Positions 15,405 to 24,970 of a stretch of 64,000 nt of DNA are shown here, in pieces. Every line of letters begins with the position of its first letter. Positions within the stretch are counted from its first letter, which is position 1. Made by a program: the position numbers and the translations under genes. This stretch comes from Actinomadura violacea (GTDB lineage Bacteria > Actinomycetota > Actinomycetes > Streptosporangiales > Streptosporangiaceae), in the NCBI RefSeq assembly GCF_017573465.1, contig NZ_JAGEPF010000011.1, forward strand, positions 1-64,000, given 5' to 3'. The notes below the pieces were generated by a model, which made no database searches, was not told the origin of the DNA, and worked only from the letters and a program-made list of their open reading frames with translations.

Positions 15405-15631
15405 TCGTCCCCCCGCTCGTTCGTGGGGGGCCGATCGTGATCTACCCAACGCCTCCTATGCTGATTCCTGATCAAGTTCACAGGCTCCATACGGAGGCAG
15501 GACCCCGGCACCTCAGGGGCCCCTCCCCCGAAAGTCCGGATGCCGCGTCGGGGTCGTACTACTCAGGTCTGAGACGAAGACCATTCGCGGCGGTGATCTC
15601 AACTGGGGGCCGCGAGGCAAAGATAGGTAGC

Positions 15632-16528
15632 ATGGCTCATTCCGCCCCCCCAGCAGAGCGCCGAGGCCGGTCCGACACCGGCCGCGGTGAGCGACGCAGT
15701 GCCGCGACGAGGCGGCCCCGGGTGCTCACGGCGCCGCCGGTGTGGCGCGAGCTGCTCCTGCTCGTGCTCTTCTACACGGGCTATACGCTGACGCGCATCG
15801 TCCTCGTCCAGGACGGCACCGGCCCCGCCTTCACGCACGCCTACCAGATCCTGCACGCGGAGAAGCTGCTGGGCCTGGACGTGGAACTGGGCCTGAACAA
15901 GACGCTGATCAACGTGCCGTGGCTCGCCCGCACCGCCAACATGTTCTACGCCACCATGCACTTCATCCTGACGGCGCTGGTCGTCGTCTGGCTGTACCGG
16001 TACCGGCCGCGGGAGTACCGCTGGCTGCGCACCGGGATCATGGCGGCGACCGCGCTCGCGCTGATCGGCTTCTGGCTGTACCCGCTCGCGCCGCCGCGGT
16101 TCCTGCACAGCGCCGGGTTCGTCGACCCGGTGACCTACCTGCACTCCTTCGGGCTGTACTCCAGCGACGCGTCCGGCAGCCTCACCAACCAGTACGCGGC
16201 GATGCCGTCGATGCACGCCGGCTGGGCGCTGTGGTGCGGGTTCGTGCTGGTCAAGTTCGTCTCGCAGCGGTGGGCGAAGGTGCTCGGCGTGATCTACCCC
16301 GCCACCACGGTGTTCGTGATCCTGTCGACAGCCAACCACTACGTGCTGGACGCGGTGATCGGGATGGCGCTGATCGGCGGATCGCTCGGTGTCGCCTGGC
16401 TGCTCTACACCCGCTGCCCGCAGCCGGTCATCGACCTGCGGGACAAGGCCGTCCAGCGGATCCGGCACCCGCACGGCGCCCGCCGCGCCGACTCGGCCGC
16501 CGGAGCCGCGTCGGGATCACGCTGCTGA
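15632..16528 (+). CDS. PAP2-superfamily membrane phosphatase/transferase, Aur1-like
   Basis: This protein of about 298 residues has a charged N-terminal tail (1-45) and about six membrane helices. The phosphatase motifs are of the PAP2_3/inositol-phosphotransferase type: PSMHAGWALWCGF (about 190) replaces PSGH, and TANHYVLDAVIG (about 230) gives the His and Asp of the third motif. NVPWLARTANMFYATMHF lies between helices 2 and 3. Relatives dephosphorylate or transfer lipid phosphates on the outer membrane face; the lipid is unknown. The N-terminus contains several Arg residues. The ATG has only a weak site upstream. The stop codon forms part of a strong terminator hairpin. Confidence 0.86.
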   Translation: MAHSAPPAERRGRSDTGRGERRSAATRRPRVLTAPPVWRELLLLVLFYTGYTLTRIVLVQDGTGPAFTHAYQILHAEKLLGLDVELGLNKTLINVPWLARTANMFYATMHFILTALVVVWLYRYRPREYRWLRTGIMAATALALIGFWLYPLAPPRFLHSAGFVDPVTYLHSFGLYSSDASGSLTNQYAAMPSMHAGWALWCGFVLVKFVSQRWAKVLGVIYPATTVFVILSTANHYVLDAVIGMALIGGSLGVAWLLYTRCPQPVIDLRDKAVQRIRHPHGARRADSAAGAASGSRC

Positions 16529-16560
16529 TCCGGGCCCGGCCGGCCGCCGGGCCCGGATCA
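16526..16560. terminator. Bidirectional terminator between the PAP2 gene and glnE
   Basis: A perfect 15-bp inverted repeat with a 5-nt loop starts on the TGA of the PAP2 gene and lies between two convergent genes. There is no clear T run. Confidence 0.75.
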
Positions 16561-16601
16561 CCCGCGCCCGGAACGGCATGGCCGGCAGGACGGCCCCGCG
16601 G

Positions 16602-19600
16602 TCAGTCCTCGGCGCCGTAGAACACGCGCTCCACGACCGCGCGGGCGCGGCGGGCGTGCCGCTGGTAGTCCTCCAGCAGGTCGCCGGCCCCCGGATAGCC
16701 GAGGACGCTGCTGACGGCGGTGCGCTCGCGGTGGTGGTCGGTCGGCAGCAGGTCCGACGCGCGGCCCCGCACCAGCATGAGCGAGCCGCGGATCCGGGTC
16801 GCCAGGCACCACGCGTCCGCCAGCACCTGCGCGTCGTCGCGGTCCAGCAGCCCCGCGTCCGCCGCCGCCTCCAGGGCCGCGAGGGTCCGGGTGGTGCGCA
16901 GCGCCGGGACCGCGTGCGCGTGCCGCAGCTGCAGCAGCTGCGCGACCCACTCCACGTCCGACAGGCCGCCCGGGCCGAGCTTGATGTGCAGCCTGCGGTC
17001 CACGCCGCGCGGCAGCCGCTCCGACTCCATCCGCGCCTTCAGCGTCCTGATCTGGCGCAGCGCGTCCTCGCCGACGCCGTCCTCCGGCCAGCGGATCGGG
17101 TCGATCAGCGCGCGGAACCGCTCGCACAGCCCCGGGTCGCCGATCACGGGGTCGGCGCGCAGCAGCGCCTGCGCCTCCCACGGCTGCGACCAGCGCCGGT
17201 AGTACGCCGCGTACGAGGCGAGGGTGCGCACGAGCGGCCCCTGGCGCCCTTCCGGGCGCAAGTTCGGGTCGATGTCCAGCGGCGGGTCCGGCGCGGGCAG
17301 CGCGAGCAGCCGGCGCAACTCCTCGGCGACGGCGTGCGCGGCGCGGCCCGCGGCCCGCTCCTCGGCGCCGGGGCAGGGGTCGTGCACGAACATCACGTCG
17401 GCGTCGCTGCCGTAGCCGAGCTCGTGGCCGCCGAACCGGCCCATCGCGACCACCGCGACCCGGGTCGGCAGCGGCGCCCGCGCCTCCATCTCGATCTTGC
17501 TGACGGCGGCGCGCAGCGCGGCCTCGACCGTGACGGCGGCGATGTCGGTGAGCGCCGTCCCGACCGTCTCCACGTCGGCGAGGCCGAGCAGGTCGGCGGC
17601 CGACACGCGGAACAGCTCGCGGCGGCGCAGCCCGCGCACGACCGCGACCGCCTCCTCCGCCGGGCCGCCGCCCTCGGCGTGCCGGCGGACCGCGGCGAGC
17701 ATCTCGGCCCGCAGCGCCTCGTGCGGGCGCGGCCGGAGCCCGTCGGTGCTGCCGAGCAGCGCGACCGCCTCCGGCGCGCGCAGCAGCAGGTCCGTGGCGT
17801 ACCGGCTGGACCCGAGCAGGCAGGCCATCCGCTCGGCGACGCTCACCTCGTCGCGCAGCAGCCGCAGGTACCACGGCGTGGTGCCGAGCGCGTCGCTGAC
17901 CTTCCGGAACCCCAGCAGCCCGGCGTCGGGGTCGGGCGCGTCGGCGAACCAGCCGAGCATCACCGGCAGCAGCGTCCGCTGGATCGCGGCGCGCCGCGAC
18001 ACCCCCGAGGTGAGCGCCTCGATGTGCCGCAGGGCGCCCGCCGGGTCGGCGTAGCCGAGGGCCTCCAGCCGGGTGCGGGCGGCCTCCGGGGTGAGCCGGG
18101 CCTCCTCCCCGGGGAGCCGCGCCACGGCGCGCAGCAGCGGCCGGTAGAACAGCTTCTCGTGGATGCGGCGGACCTCCCGGGCGTGCCGCCGCCACAGCGC
18201 GGTGAACTCCCCGACCGGGTCGGTGCGCAGCCCGAGGGCGCGGCCGAGGCGCCGCAGGTCCGCCTCGTCGTCGGGGACGAGGTGGGTGCGGCGCAGGTGG
18301 TGCAGCTGGATCAGGTGCTCGACGCGCCGCAGGAACCGGTACGCCGAGGTCAGCGCGGCCGCGTCGTCGCGCCCGACGTAGCCGCCCTGGGACAGCTCGG
18401 CGAGCGCGTCCAGGGTGCCCGGGCTGCGCAGCGTCGCGTCGGCGCGGCCGTGCACGAGCTGCAGCAGCTGCACGGCGAACTCGACGTCGCGCAGGCCGCC
18501 GGGGCCGAGCTTGAGCTGCCGCTCGGAGTCGCCGGTGCGGCGGTCCAGGTCCTTCTCGACGCGGCGCCGCATGTCCTGGACGTCCTGGACGAAGCCCTCC
18601 CCCTCGGCGGCCTTCCAGACGATCGGGGTGATCGCGTCCATGTACCGGGCGCCGAGCCCCGGGTCCCCGGCGATGGGGCGGGCCTTCAGCAGCGCCTGGA
18701 ACTCCCAGGTCTTGGCCCACCGCTCGTAGTAGGCGCGGTGGCTGGCGAGGGTCCGCACGAGGGGGCCGGCCTTGCCCTCGGGACGCAGCGCCGCGTCCAC
18801 CTCCCAAAGCGCGCCCTCCTCCGTCGAGGCGGAGCAGGCCCGCATCATCGCCGAGGCCAGCCGGGTCGCGGTGCGCAGGGCGGCGTCCTCGTCCGCACCT
18901 TCGCGCGCCTCCGCCACGAAGATCACGTCGACGTCGCTGACGTAGTTCAGCTCGCGGCCGCCGCACTTGCCCATCCCGATCACCGCGAGCCGGCAGGCGG
19001 CGTGCCCCTCGACCTCCGCGCGGGCGATCGCGAGGCCCGCCTCCAGCGCGGCGGCGGCGAGGTCGGCCAGCTCCACGGCGACCTCCGCCACGTCCGCGGC
19101 GCCGATCAGGTCGCGGCCCGCCAGCGACAGCACCCGCGCCCGGTACGCGGCGCGCAGCGCGACGAGCGCCTCGGGGCCCGCGCCGGACGCCACCGGGTCC
19201 TCGGCGGACGGGTCGGCGCCGACCGCCTCCAGCAGCCCGGCGTGCAGGACGGCCGCCGACGGGCGTCCCGGCCGGCCCGGCTCGCCCGGCGCCCCGTCGT
19301 CGCGCAGGACCCGCCAGTGCTCGGGATGCCGGACGAGGTGGTCGGCGAGCGCGTCGCTCACCCCGAGGACGGCGGCGATCCGCTCCCGGGTGCCCGGCTC
19401 CCCGTGCAGCGCCGCCCGCAGCTCTTCGGCGACGCCCCGCTCCGCGGCGGACGCGAGCACCCGCAGCAGGCCGTTCAGCGCGAGGTCGGGGTCGGCGGTG
19501 CCGCCCAGCGCGTCGAGGAGGTCGTCACCGACCGCCGCGCCGGCGTCCCGCTCGGCCTCCGCCAGCAGCCGCTCGGCGCGTCCCGCGTCGGTGAACCCGA

Positions 19601-19661
19601 GCCGCGCCAGCCGGCCGGCGAGGGACGGACGGCGGCGGTCGGAGGTCCACGGCTCGCTCAC
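16602..19661 (-). CDS. glnE: Bifunctional glutamine synthetase adenylyltransferase/deadenylase
   Basis: GlnE attaches AMP to a Tyr of glutamine synthetase when nitrogen is ample and removes it when nitrogen is short. The roughly 1019-residue protein has two nucleotidyltransferase domains. The N-terminal deadenylase domain has GMGKCGGRELNYVSDVDVIF (about 230) and the C-terminal transferase domain has AMGRFGGHELGYGSDADVMF (about 740); each is followed by helical regions with KLGPGGLRDVEF or KLGPGGLSDVEW. Its substrate is probably GlnA at 6744-8168, which has the Tyr. It lies directly after glnA2 on the same strand, but a TACGGT box 7 nt before this GTG suggests its own promoter. An alternative GTG lies three codons upstream. 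Confidence 0.95.
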   Translation of the reverse strand: MSEPWTSDRRRPSLAGRLARLGFTDAGRAERLLAEAERDAGAAVGDDLLDALGGTADPDLALNGLLRVLASAAERGVAEELRAALHGEPGTRERIAAVLGVSDALADHLVRHPEHWRVLRDDGAPGEPGRPGRPSAAVLHAGLLEAVGADPSAEDPVASGAGPEALVALRAAYRARVLSLAGRDLIGAADVAEVAVELADLAAAALEAGLAIARAEVEGHAACRLAVIGMGKCGGRELNYVSDVDVIFVAEAREGADEDAALRTATRLASAMMRACSASTEEGALWEVDAALRPEGKAGPLVRTLASHRAYYERWAKTWEFQALLKARPIAGDPGLGARYMDAITPIVWKAAEGEGFVQDVQDMRRRVEKDLDRRTGDSERQLKLGPGGLRDVEFAVQLLQLVHGRADATLRSPGTLDALAELSQGGYVGRDDAAALTSAYRFLRRVEHLIQLHHLRRTHLVPDDEADLRRLGRALGLRTDPVGEFTALWRRHAREVRRIHEKLFYRPLLRAVARLPGEEARLTPEAARTRLEALGYADPAGALRHIEALTSGVSRRAAIQRTLLPVMLGWFADAPDPDAGLLGFRKVSDALGTTPWYLRLLRDEVSVAERMACLLGSSRYATDLLLRAPEAVALLGSTDGLRPRPHEALRAEMLAAVRRHAEGGGPAEEAVAVVRGLRRRELFRVSAADLLGLADVETVGTALTDIAAVTVEAALRAAVSKIEMEARAPLPTRVAVVAMGRFGGHELGYGSDADVMFVHDPCPGAEERAAGRAAHAVAEELRRLLALPAPDPPLDIDPNLRPEGRQGPLVRTLASYAAYYRRWSQPWEAQALLRADPVIGDPGLCERFRALIDPIRWPEDGVGEDALRQIRTLKARMESERLPRGVDRRLHIKLGPGGLSDVEWVAQLLQLRHAHAVPALRTTRTLAALEAAADAGLLDRDDAQVLADAWCLATRIRGSLMLVRGRASDLLPTDHHRERTAVSSVLGYPGAGDLLEDYQRHARRARAVVERVFYGAED

Positions 19662-19668
19662 GGTCCCC

Positions 19669-19674
19669 ACCGTA
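19669..19674 (-). promoter_or_regulatory. Leaderless -10 box TACGGT for glnE
   Basis: On the minus strand TACGGT is followed by 7 nt and GTG. This favours the GTG at 19661 over the one at 19670 and would give glnE a promoter in the gap after glnA2. Confidence 0.45.
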
Positions 19675-19680
19675 TTCCGG

Positions 19681-21042
19681 TCAGAGGACCGCCAGCAGCC
19701 TCTTGCGCTCGAACTCGGTGACCTGCCGGCGGTAGTCCTCCCACTCCTGGCGCTTGTTGCGCAGGAAGAAGTCGAACACGTGCTCGCCGAGGACGTCCGC
19801 CATCAGCTCGCTGCGCTCCATCGCGTGGACGGCCTCGTCGAGGTTCTGCGGCAGCGGCTCGATGCCGAGGGCGCGCCGCTCGGCGGGGGTGAGCGCCCAC
19901 ACGTCGTCCTCGGCGCCCTGCGGCAGCTCGTAGCCCTCCTCGATGCCCTTGAGGCCGGCGCCGAGGATCGCCGCGAACGCCAGGTAGGGGTTGGCGGCGG
20001 TGTCCAGCGACCGGAACTCGATGCGGGTCGAGTGGCCCTTCTGCGGCTTGTACATCGGCACCCGGATGAGCGCCGACCGGTTGTTGTGGCCCCAGCAGAT
20101 GTAGGACGGGGCCTCTCCCCCGGCGCCCGCCGCGGAGCCGACGTTGCCCCACAGCCGCTTGTAGGAGTTGACCCACTGGTTGCACACCGCGGTGATCTCG
20201 GCGGAGTGCCGCAGCAGGCCCGCGATGAACGCGCGGCCGACCTTGGAGAGCTTGTACTCCGCGCCCGGCTCGAAGAAGGCGTTGCGGTCGCCCTCGAACA
20301 GCGACATGTGGGTGTGCATGCCGGAGCCGGGGTGCTCGGTGAACGGCTTCGGCATGAACGTGGCGTGCACGCCCTGGTCGAGCGCGACCTCCTTCATCAC
20401 CAGCCGGAACGTCATGATGTTGTCGGCGGTGGTGAGGGCGTCGGCGTACCGCAGGTCGATCTCCTGCTGGCCGGGGGCGCCCTCGTGGTGGCTGAACTCC
20501 ACCGAGATGCCCATCGCCTCCAGCATCATGATCGCGTTGCGCCGGAAGTCGTGCGCGGCGCTGTGCGGGGTGTGGTCGAAGTAGCCGCCCGCGTCCGCCG
20601 GCTCGGGCTCGCTGCCGTCCTCCGGCTTGTCGTTGAGCAGGAAGAACTCGATCTCGGGATGGGTGTAGAAGGTGAACCCGAGGTCGGCGGCGCGGGCCAG
20701 TGCGCGCTTCAGCACGTACCGCGGGTCGGCGAAGCTCGGCGTGCCGTCCGGCATCAGGATGTCGCAGAACATCCGGCCGACGCCGGGCGACTCCGAGCGC
20801 CACGGCAGCACCTGGAAGGTGGACGGGTCGGGCTTGGCGATCATGTCGGCCTCGTACACCCGCGCGAAGCCCTCGATCGCCGAGCCGTCGAAGCCGATGC
20901 CCTCGCCGAAGGCGCCCTCCAGCTCGGCGGGCGCCACGGCCACCGACTTCAGGAACCCGAGCACGTCGGTGAACCACAGCCGGATGAACCGGATGTCGCG
21001 CTCCTCCAGCGTGCGGAGCACGAACTCCTGCTGACGGTCCAA
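19681..21042 (-). CDS. glnA2: Glutamine synthetase type I, second copy without adenylylation Tyr
   Basis: This 453-residue enzyme is a second type I glutamine synthetase, close in length and order to M. tuberculosis GlnA2. It has GIGFDGSAIEGF (about 48), the metal-binding EIEFFLL (about 128), PGSGMHTHMSLFEG (about 246) and NRSALIRVP (about 323). At the adenylylation position the sequence is DDVWALTPAERR, with Trp in place of Tyr, so GlnE should not modify it. It precedes glnE on the same strand with about 20 bp between. The TTG start has GAGGGAGAGGG upstream. Some GlnA2-like proteins act on other amines, so glutamine synthesis is likely but not certain. Confidence 0.94.
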   Translation of the reverse strand: MDRQQEFVLRTLEERDIRFIRLWFTDVLGFLKSVAVAPAELEGAFGEGIGFDGSAIEGFARVYEADMIAKPDPSTFQVLPWRSESPGVGRMFCDILMPDGTPSFADPRYVLKRALARAADLGFTFYTHPEIEFFLLNDKPEDGSEPEPADAGGYFDHTPHSAAHDFRRNAIMMLEAMGISVEFSHHEGAPGQQEIDLRYADALTTADNIMTFRLVMKEVALDQGVHATFMPKPFTEHPGSGMHTHMSLFEGDRNAFFEPGAEYKLSKVGRAFIAGLLRHSAEITAVCNQWVNSYKRLWGNVGSAAGAGGEAPSYICWGHNNRSALIRVPMYKPQKGHSTRIEFRSLDTAANPYLAFAAILGAGLKGIEEGYELPQGAEDDVWALTPAERRALGIEPLPQNLDEAVHAMERSELMADVLGEHVFDFFLRNKRQEWEDYRRQVTEFERKRLLAVL

Positions 21043-21110
21043 AGCCCTCTCCCTCGGTGAAGCGGTGCCGGCCGCACTGTCCGGCCCAGCTTGCAGTATG
21101 CCCGGACGCT

Positions 21111-21122
21111 GTTACCGCGACG

Positions 21123-21126
<4 letters not shown>
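21111..21126 (-). promoter_or_regulatory. Candidate single GlnR unit upstream of glnA2
   Basis: On the minus strand the sequence is GTAAC-n6-GTAAC, which resembles one gTnAC-n6-GAAAC unit of a GlnR box with one mismatch. It lies about 70 bp before the TTG of glnA2, overlapping the end of the ABC ATPase gene. A second unit is not evident. Confidence 0.35.
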
Positions 21127-21958
<832 letters not shown>

Positions 21959-21962
<4 letters not shown>

Positions 21963-22792
21963 CGCTGCTCCCTGCGCTGCCGCGCCTCCAGCCGCCTGGC
22001 CAGCAGGCTCAGCGGGATCGTGATGATCAGGTAGCAGATGCCCGCCACGATGATCGGCGTGGTGTTGCCCTGCTGGCCGGCGAGGTCCCGGCCGAACTTG
22101 GTGAGCTCGCGCTGCTCCAGCGTGATGCCGAGGAACAGCACCAGCGAGGAGTCCTTGCACAGCAGCACCAGCTCGTTGGTGAGCGGCGGGATGATGATCC
22201 GGAACGCCTGCGGCAGGATGATCGACCGCATCGCGCGGCCCTGCGACATGCCGAGCGAGCGCGCCGCCTCCAGCTGCCCCCTCGGGACGGCCTCGATGCC
22301 GGCCCGGATCGTCTCCGCCATGTACGCGGCGGCGGCCAGCCCGAGCGCCAGGCCCGCCTGCCCGACCGCGCCGCCCGGGATGTTCGTGCCGGGGAACGCC
22401 AGCGGCACGCCGACGCCGACGAAGATGAAGATCAGCAGCAGCGGCAGGCCGCGGAACGTCTCGATGTAGGCCGTGGCGAACCAGCGGTACGGCAGCACGG
22501 GCGACAGCCGCATCAGCGCGATGACGAGGCCCAGCACCAGCCCGATGCCGAACCCGACCGCGGTGTAGGTCGCGGTGTTGCGCAGCCCGACGGTGATGAT
22601 CTCCGGGAAGAGCCCCTTGGCGACCTGCCAGTTGGCGAAGTTCGTGTGCAGCTGCTGCCAGTTCGCCACCGACGCGACCAGCACCACGATGACGATGAAC
22701 AGGCCGTACTGGCCGCCCAGCGACAGCCGCCGGCGGGCCCGGCGGGACATCCCGCCGGGCGCCGCGACGGGCGTCACCTGGTCCGCGGTCAC
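21959..22792 (-). CDS. Polar amino acid ABC transporter permease (HisM-like)
   Basis: This 277-residue membrane protein belongs to the His/Glu/Gln/Arg/opine permease family. After a basic N-terminal segment come about five or six helices. The EAA-type loop that contacts the ATPase is visible as EAARSLGMSQGRAMRSIILP (about 179-198), and TFRGLPLLLIFIFVGVGVPL (about 112-131) is a conserved helix. The GTG start overlaps the stop of the binding-protein gene (GTGA), and its own stop overlaps the ATPase start, so all three are translationally coupled. It is the only permease gene, so it probably forms a homodimer. Confidence 0.93.
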
Positions 22793-23607
22793 GACGGCTT
22801 ACCGGCCGCGGCGGGCATCGGACCGATCCACTTCTCGTAGATCTTCTTGTAGGTGCCGTCCTGCTTCGCCTGCTGGATCGCCTGGTTGGTCAGCTCTACC
22901 AGCTTCTTGTTGTAGTTCTTGCGGATCCAGAACCCGTACTGCTCGCCGGTGTTGAGGTTCGCGACGATCTCGTACTTGGAGTTCGCCGGGTCCTTCAGCC
23001 AGCCCTTGACGACCGGGTCGTCCTGCACGATCACGTCCACCTGGCCGGTGCGCAGGCCGTCCAGCTCGGCGTTGGAGTTGTCGAACGAGGACGGGTCGTA
23101 GCCCTTGCCCTTGACGAAGTCCTCACCGGTCGTGCTCGCCTGCGAGCCGAGCTTCAGCTTCTTGGCCTTCACGTCCTCCAGGCTCGTGATGCCGCTGCCC
23201 TTCTTCGCCATGAGCGACTGCGTGGCGTCGAAGTACGGCTCGCTGACGTCCATGAACTTCACCCGGTCCGGCTTGATCGTCATGCCGCCCATGACGATGT
23301 CGCACTTGCCGGCGTTCAGCGCCGCACCCGTCTTCATCGTCTCGAACGGGGTGTCGACGACCTTCTGCGTCACGCCCAGCTTCTTGGCGACGAGGTCGAT
23401 CATGTCGACGTCGAAGCCGACCACCTTGCCGCCCTGCTCCACCTGGAACGGGGGGTAGGGCAGATGGGTGCACGAGGTCAGCGCGCCCTTCTTGATCAGC
23501 TTCACGCCCTGCACGGTCGCGCCGTCGCTGCCGCCGCACGCCGAAGCGGTCAGCGCAAGGGCGGCGACACCCGCGCCCAGTGCCCAACGCATGGTCCGTC
23601 TGGACAC
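22789..23607 (-). CDS. Amino acid ABC transporter substrate-binding lipoprotein
   Basis: The 272-residue protein is a family 3 periplasmic-type binding protein anchored outside the membrane. A signal sequence of 23 residues ends in ASAC with Cys24 as the lipidated residue. The mature part shows FDVDMIDLVAKKLG (about 65) and CDIVMGGMTIKPDR (about 101), both typical of polar amino acid binders. The GTG start follows AGGAGGAAAC, a strong site. It leads the operon with the permease and ATPase. The ligand is not evident; glutamine or glutamate is the guess from the neighbouring glnA2. Confidence 0.92.
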   Translation of the reverse strand: MSRRTMRWALGAGVAALALTASACGGSDGATVQGVKLIKKGALTSCTHLPYPPFQVEQGGKVVGFDVDMIDLVAKKLGVTQKVVDTPFETMKTGAALNAGKCDIVMGGMTIKPDRVKFMDVSEPYFDATQSLMAKKGSGITSLEDVKAKKLKLGSQASTTGEDFVKGKGYDPSSFDNSNAELDGLRTGQVDVIVQDDPVVKGWLKDPANSKYEIVANLNTGEQYGFWIRKNYNKKLVELTNQAIQQAKQDGTYKKIYEKWIGPMPAAAGKPS

Positions 23608-23790
23608 GTTTCCTCCTGAGTCGAGCTCTTCGCGATCCCCGAACTATGCCATGCCGACCTGGGCGCACGGCATACCCCGCCCTGACCCGGCGCGCACGGT
23701 GTTGCCCGAGAATTGACGTTGCGATCATGGTCCCGCCGGACGTTGATCATTAGCGTGGGCCGTGTCGTGGACATCTCTCTTCTACTCTCG

Positions 23791-24801
23791 ATGACCGACC
23801 GGGCGGCCGCGCTGGCCTCCCCGTCGGCCATGCACCCGGAGTCCTGGCAGCTGGGCGCGCAGGTGGAGGCCTGGGCGCGCGGCCGCGGCCTGGTGCTCGG
23901 AGATCCGGACACCTCGCCGCTCGGCCGCGCCCGCTGCGAGCGACTGGCCGCCCGCGTCTTCCCGGACGCGGAACTGGCCTCCGTCGACCTGTTCGCGCGC
24001 TGGCTCACCTGGGCGCTCGCACTGGACGACACCCTCGACCATCCGCCGCTCGCCGACAGCGGCAGCGCCGTGCACGCCCTCTACGACGACCTGCTGCGCG
24101 CGATGCGGCGCGGCCACGCCCGGCCCGGCGCCCGCCCGCTGGAGTCCGCGCTGGTCGAACTGTGGCAGGCCACGTCCAAGGGGATGAGCCGGGACTGGCG
24201 AAGGCGGTTCATCCTGCAACTGGAGGCGCACCGCGACGGCTGCGCCGAAGAGGCCGTGAACCGCCGCATCCGGCACGTCCCGACGCCGCCGGAGTACCCG
24301 GCGCTGCGCCGCCGGGCGTGCGGGCCCTTCCTCTACGACCTCGTCGAGCCCGTGCTCGGCGTCGAACTGCCCGCGCGGCTGCTGCGCACGCCCCGCTGGC
24401 TGACGGTCGCCGAGAGCGTCGCGGACGTCGTCGCCTGGTCCAACGACCTCGCCTCGCACGAGATGGAGAGCGCACGCGGCGACGTGCACGGCCTCCCGGC
24501 CGTCCTCGCCGCGGCACACCACCTCGCGCCCGAGCAGGCCGCCGAACTGGTCGCCGACCGCATCGCCGCACGGCTCGAACAGGCATGGAAGGCGGCCCGC
24601 CGGCTACCGGAGATGCTCGACCGGCTGCAGCTGACCGTCGCGCAACGCGCCGCCGCCGCGCAGGTCGTCAAAGTCCTGCTGGACACCCCGCGCGCCCACA
24701 TGGACTGGCTCGCCGAATCCGGCCGCTACGAATCCGCCGCACCCGCCCAGCTCCGCCTGAACGCTCTTTCTGATTGCAGAATCCTTGGCGTCGGGCGCTA
24801 G
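23791..24801 (+). CDS. Class I terpene synthase family protein
   Basis: The product of about 336 residues resembles bacterial class I terpene cyclases, which ionise a prenyl diphosphate with bound Mg and fold it into a cyclic terpene. The Asp-rich motif appears as LDDTLDH (about 77-83), and the second metal site as NDLASHEME (about 217-225), fitting NDxxSxxxE. An Arg-Arg pair in the helix before the last third is also typical. No prenyltransferase, P450 or other terpene gene is close, so the product is unknown. Start choice is uncertain: GTG at 23767 and a frame open to 23713 are alternatives, and none has a good ribosome site. The last ten residues run into a sequence of odd composition. Confidence 0.82.
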   Translation: MTDRAAALASPSAMHPESWQLGAQVEAWARGRGLVLGDPDTSPLGRARCERLAARVFPDAELASVDLFARWLTWALALDDTLDHPPLADSGSAVHALYDDLLRAMRRGHARPGARPLESALVELWQATSKGMSRDWRRRFILQLEAHRDGCAEEAVNRRIRHVPTPPEYPALRRRACGPFLYDLVEPVLGVELPARLLRTPRWLTVAESVADVVAWSNDLASHEMESARGDVHGLPAVLAAAHHLAPEQAAELVADRIAARLEQAWKAARRLPEMLDRLQLTVAQRAAAAQVVKVLLDTPRAHMDWLAESGRYESAAPAQLRLNALSDCRILGVGR

Positions 24802-24969
24802 GGCGCCCTCCTTCGGCGGATTCCGCGGCGATCGCTGCATCGCTCCGGCTCGGCCCTGGGGGCCTCGCTGCGCGATCAAGTTCTCGCAGGCTCGAACTTG
24901 GCTTCGCTCGCGATCGCAACGCGAAGGTCCGCGCGGGCCGGTCTTACGGACGATCGGCTGACGATCGTC
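24802..24969. other. Intergenic stretch of unusual composition with inverted repeats
   Basis: This 168-bp gap between convergent genes is lower in GC than its surroundings and rich in CGATCG and TTCG words. It contains CGCGATCAAGTTC facing GAACTTGG...CGCGATCG, and a clean hairpin at its right end. No reading frame is convincing. It could be a dispersed intergenic repeat or a remnant. Confidence 0.4.
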
Positions 24970-24970
24970 C
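24948..24970. terminator. Hairpin between terpene synthase and ArsR genes
   Basis: GGACGATCG and CGATCGTCC form a perfect 9-bp stem around the loop GCTGA, between convergent genes and ending at the stop of the ArsR gene. Confidence 0.55.

Noticed and set aside
16389..19721. A 1110-codon open frame opposite glnE
   Set aside because: glnE on the minus strand has complete catalytic motifs in this span; the plus-strand frame has no recognisable domain.
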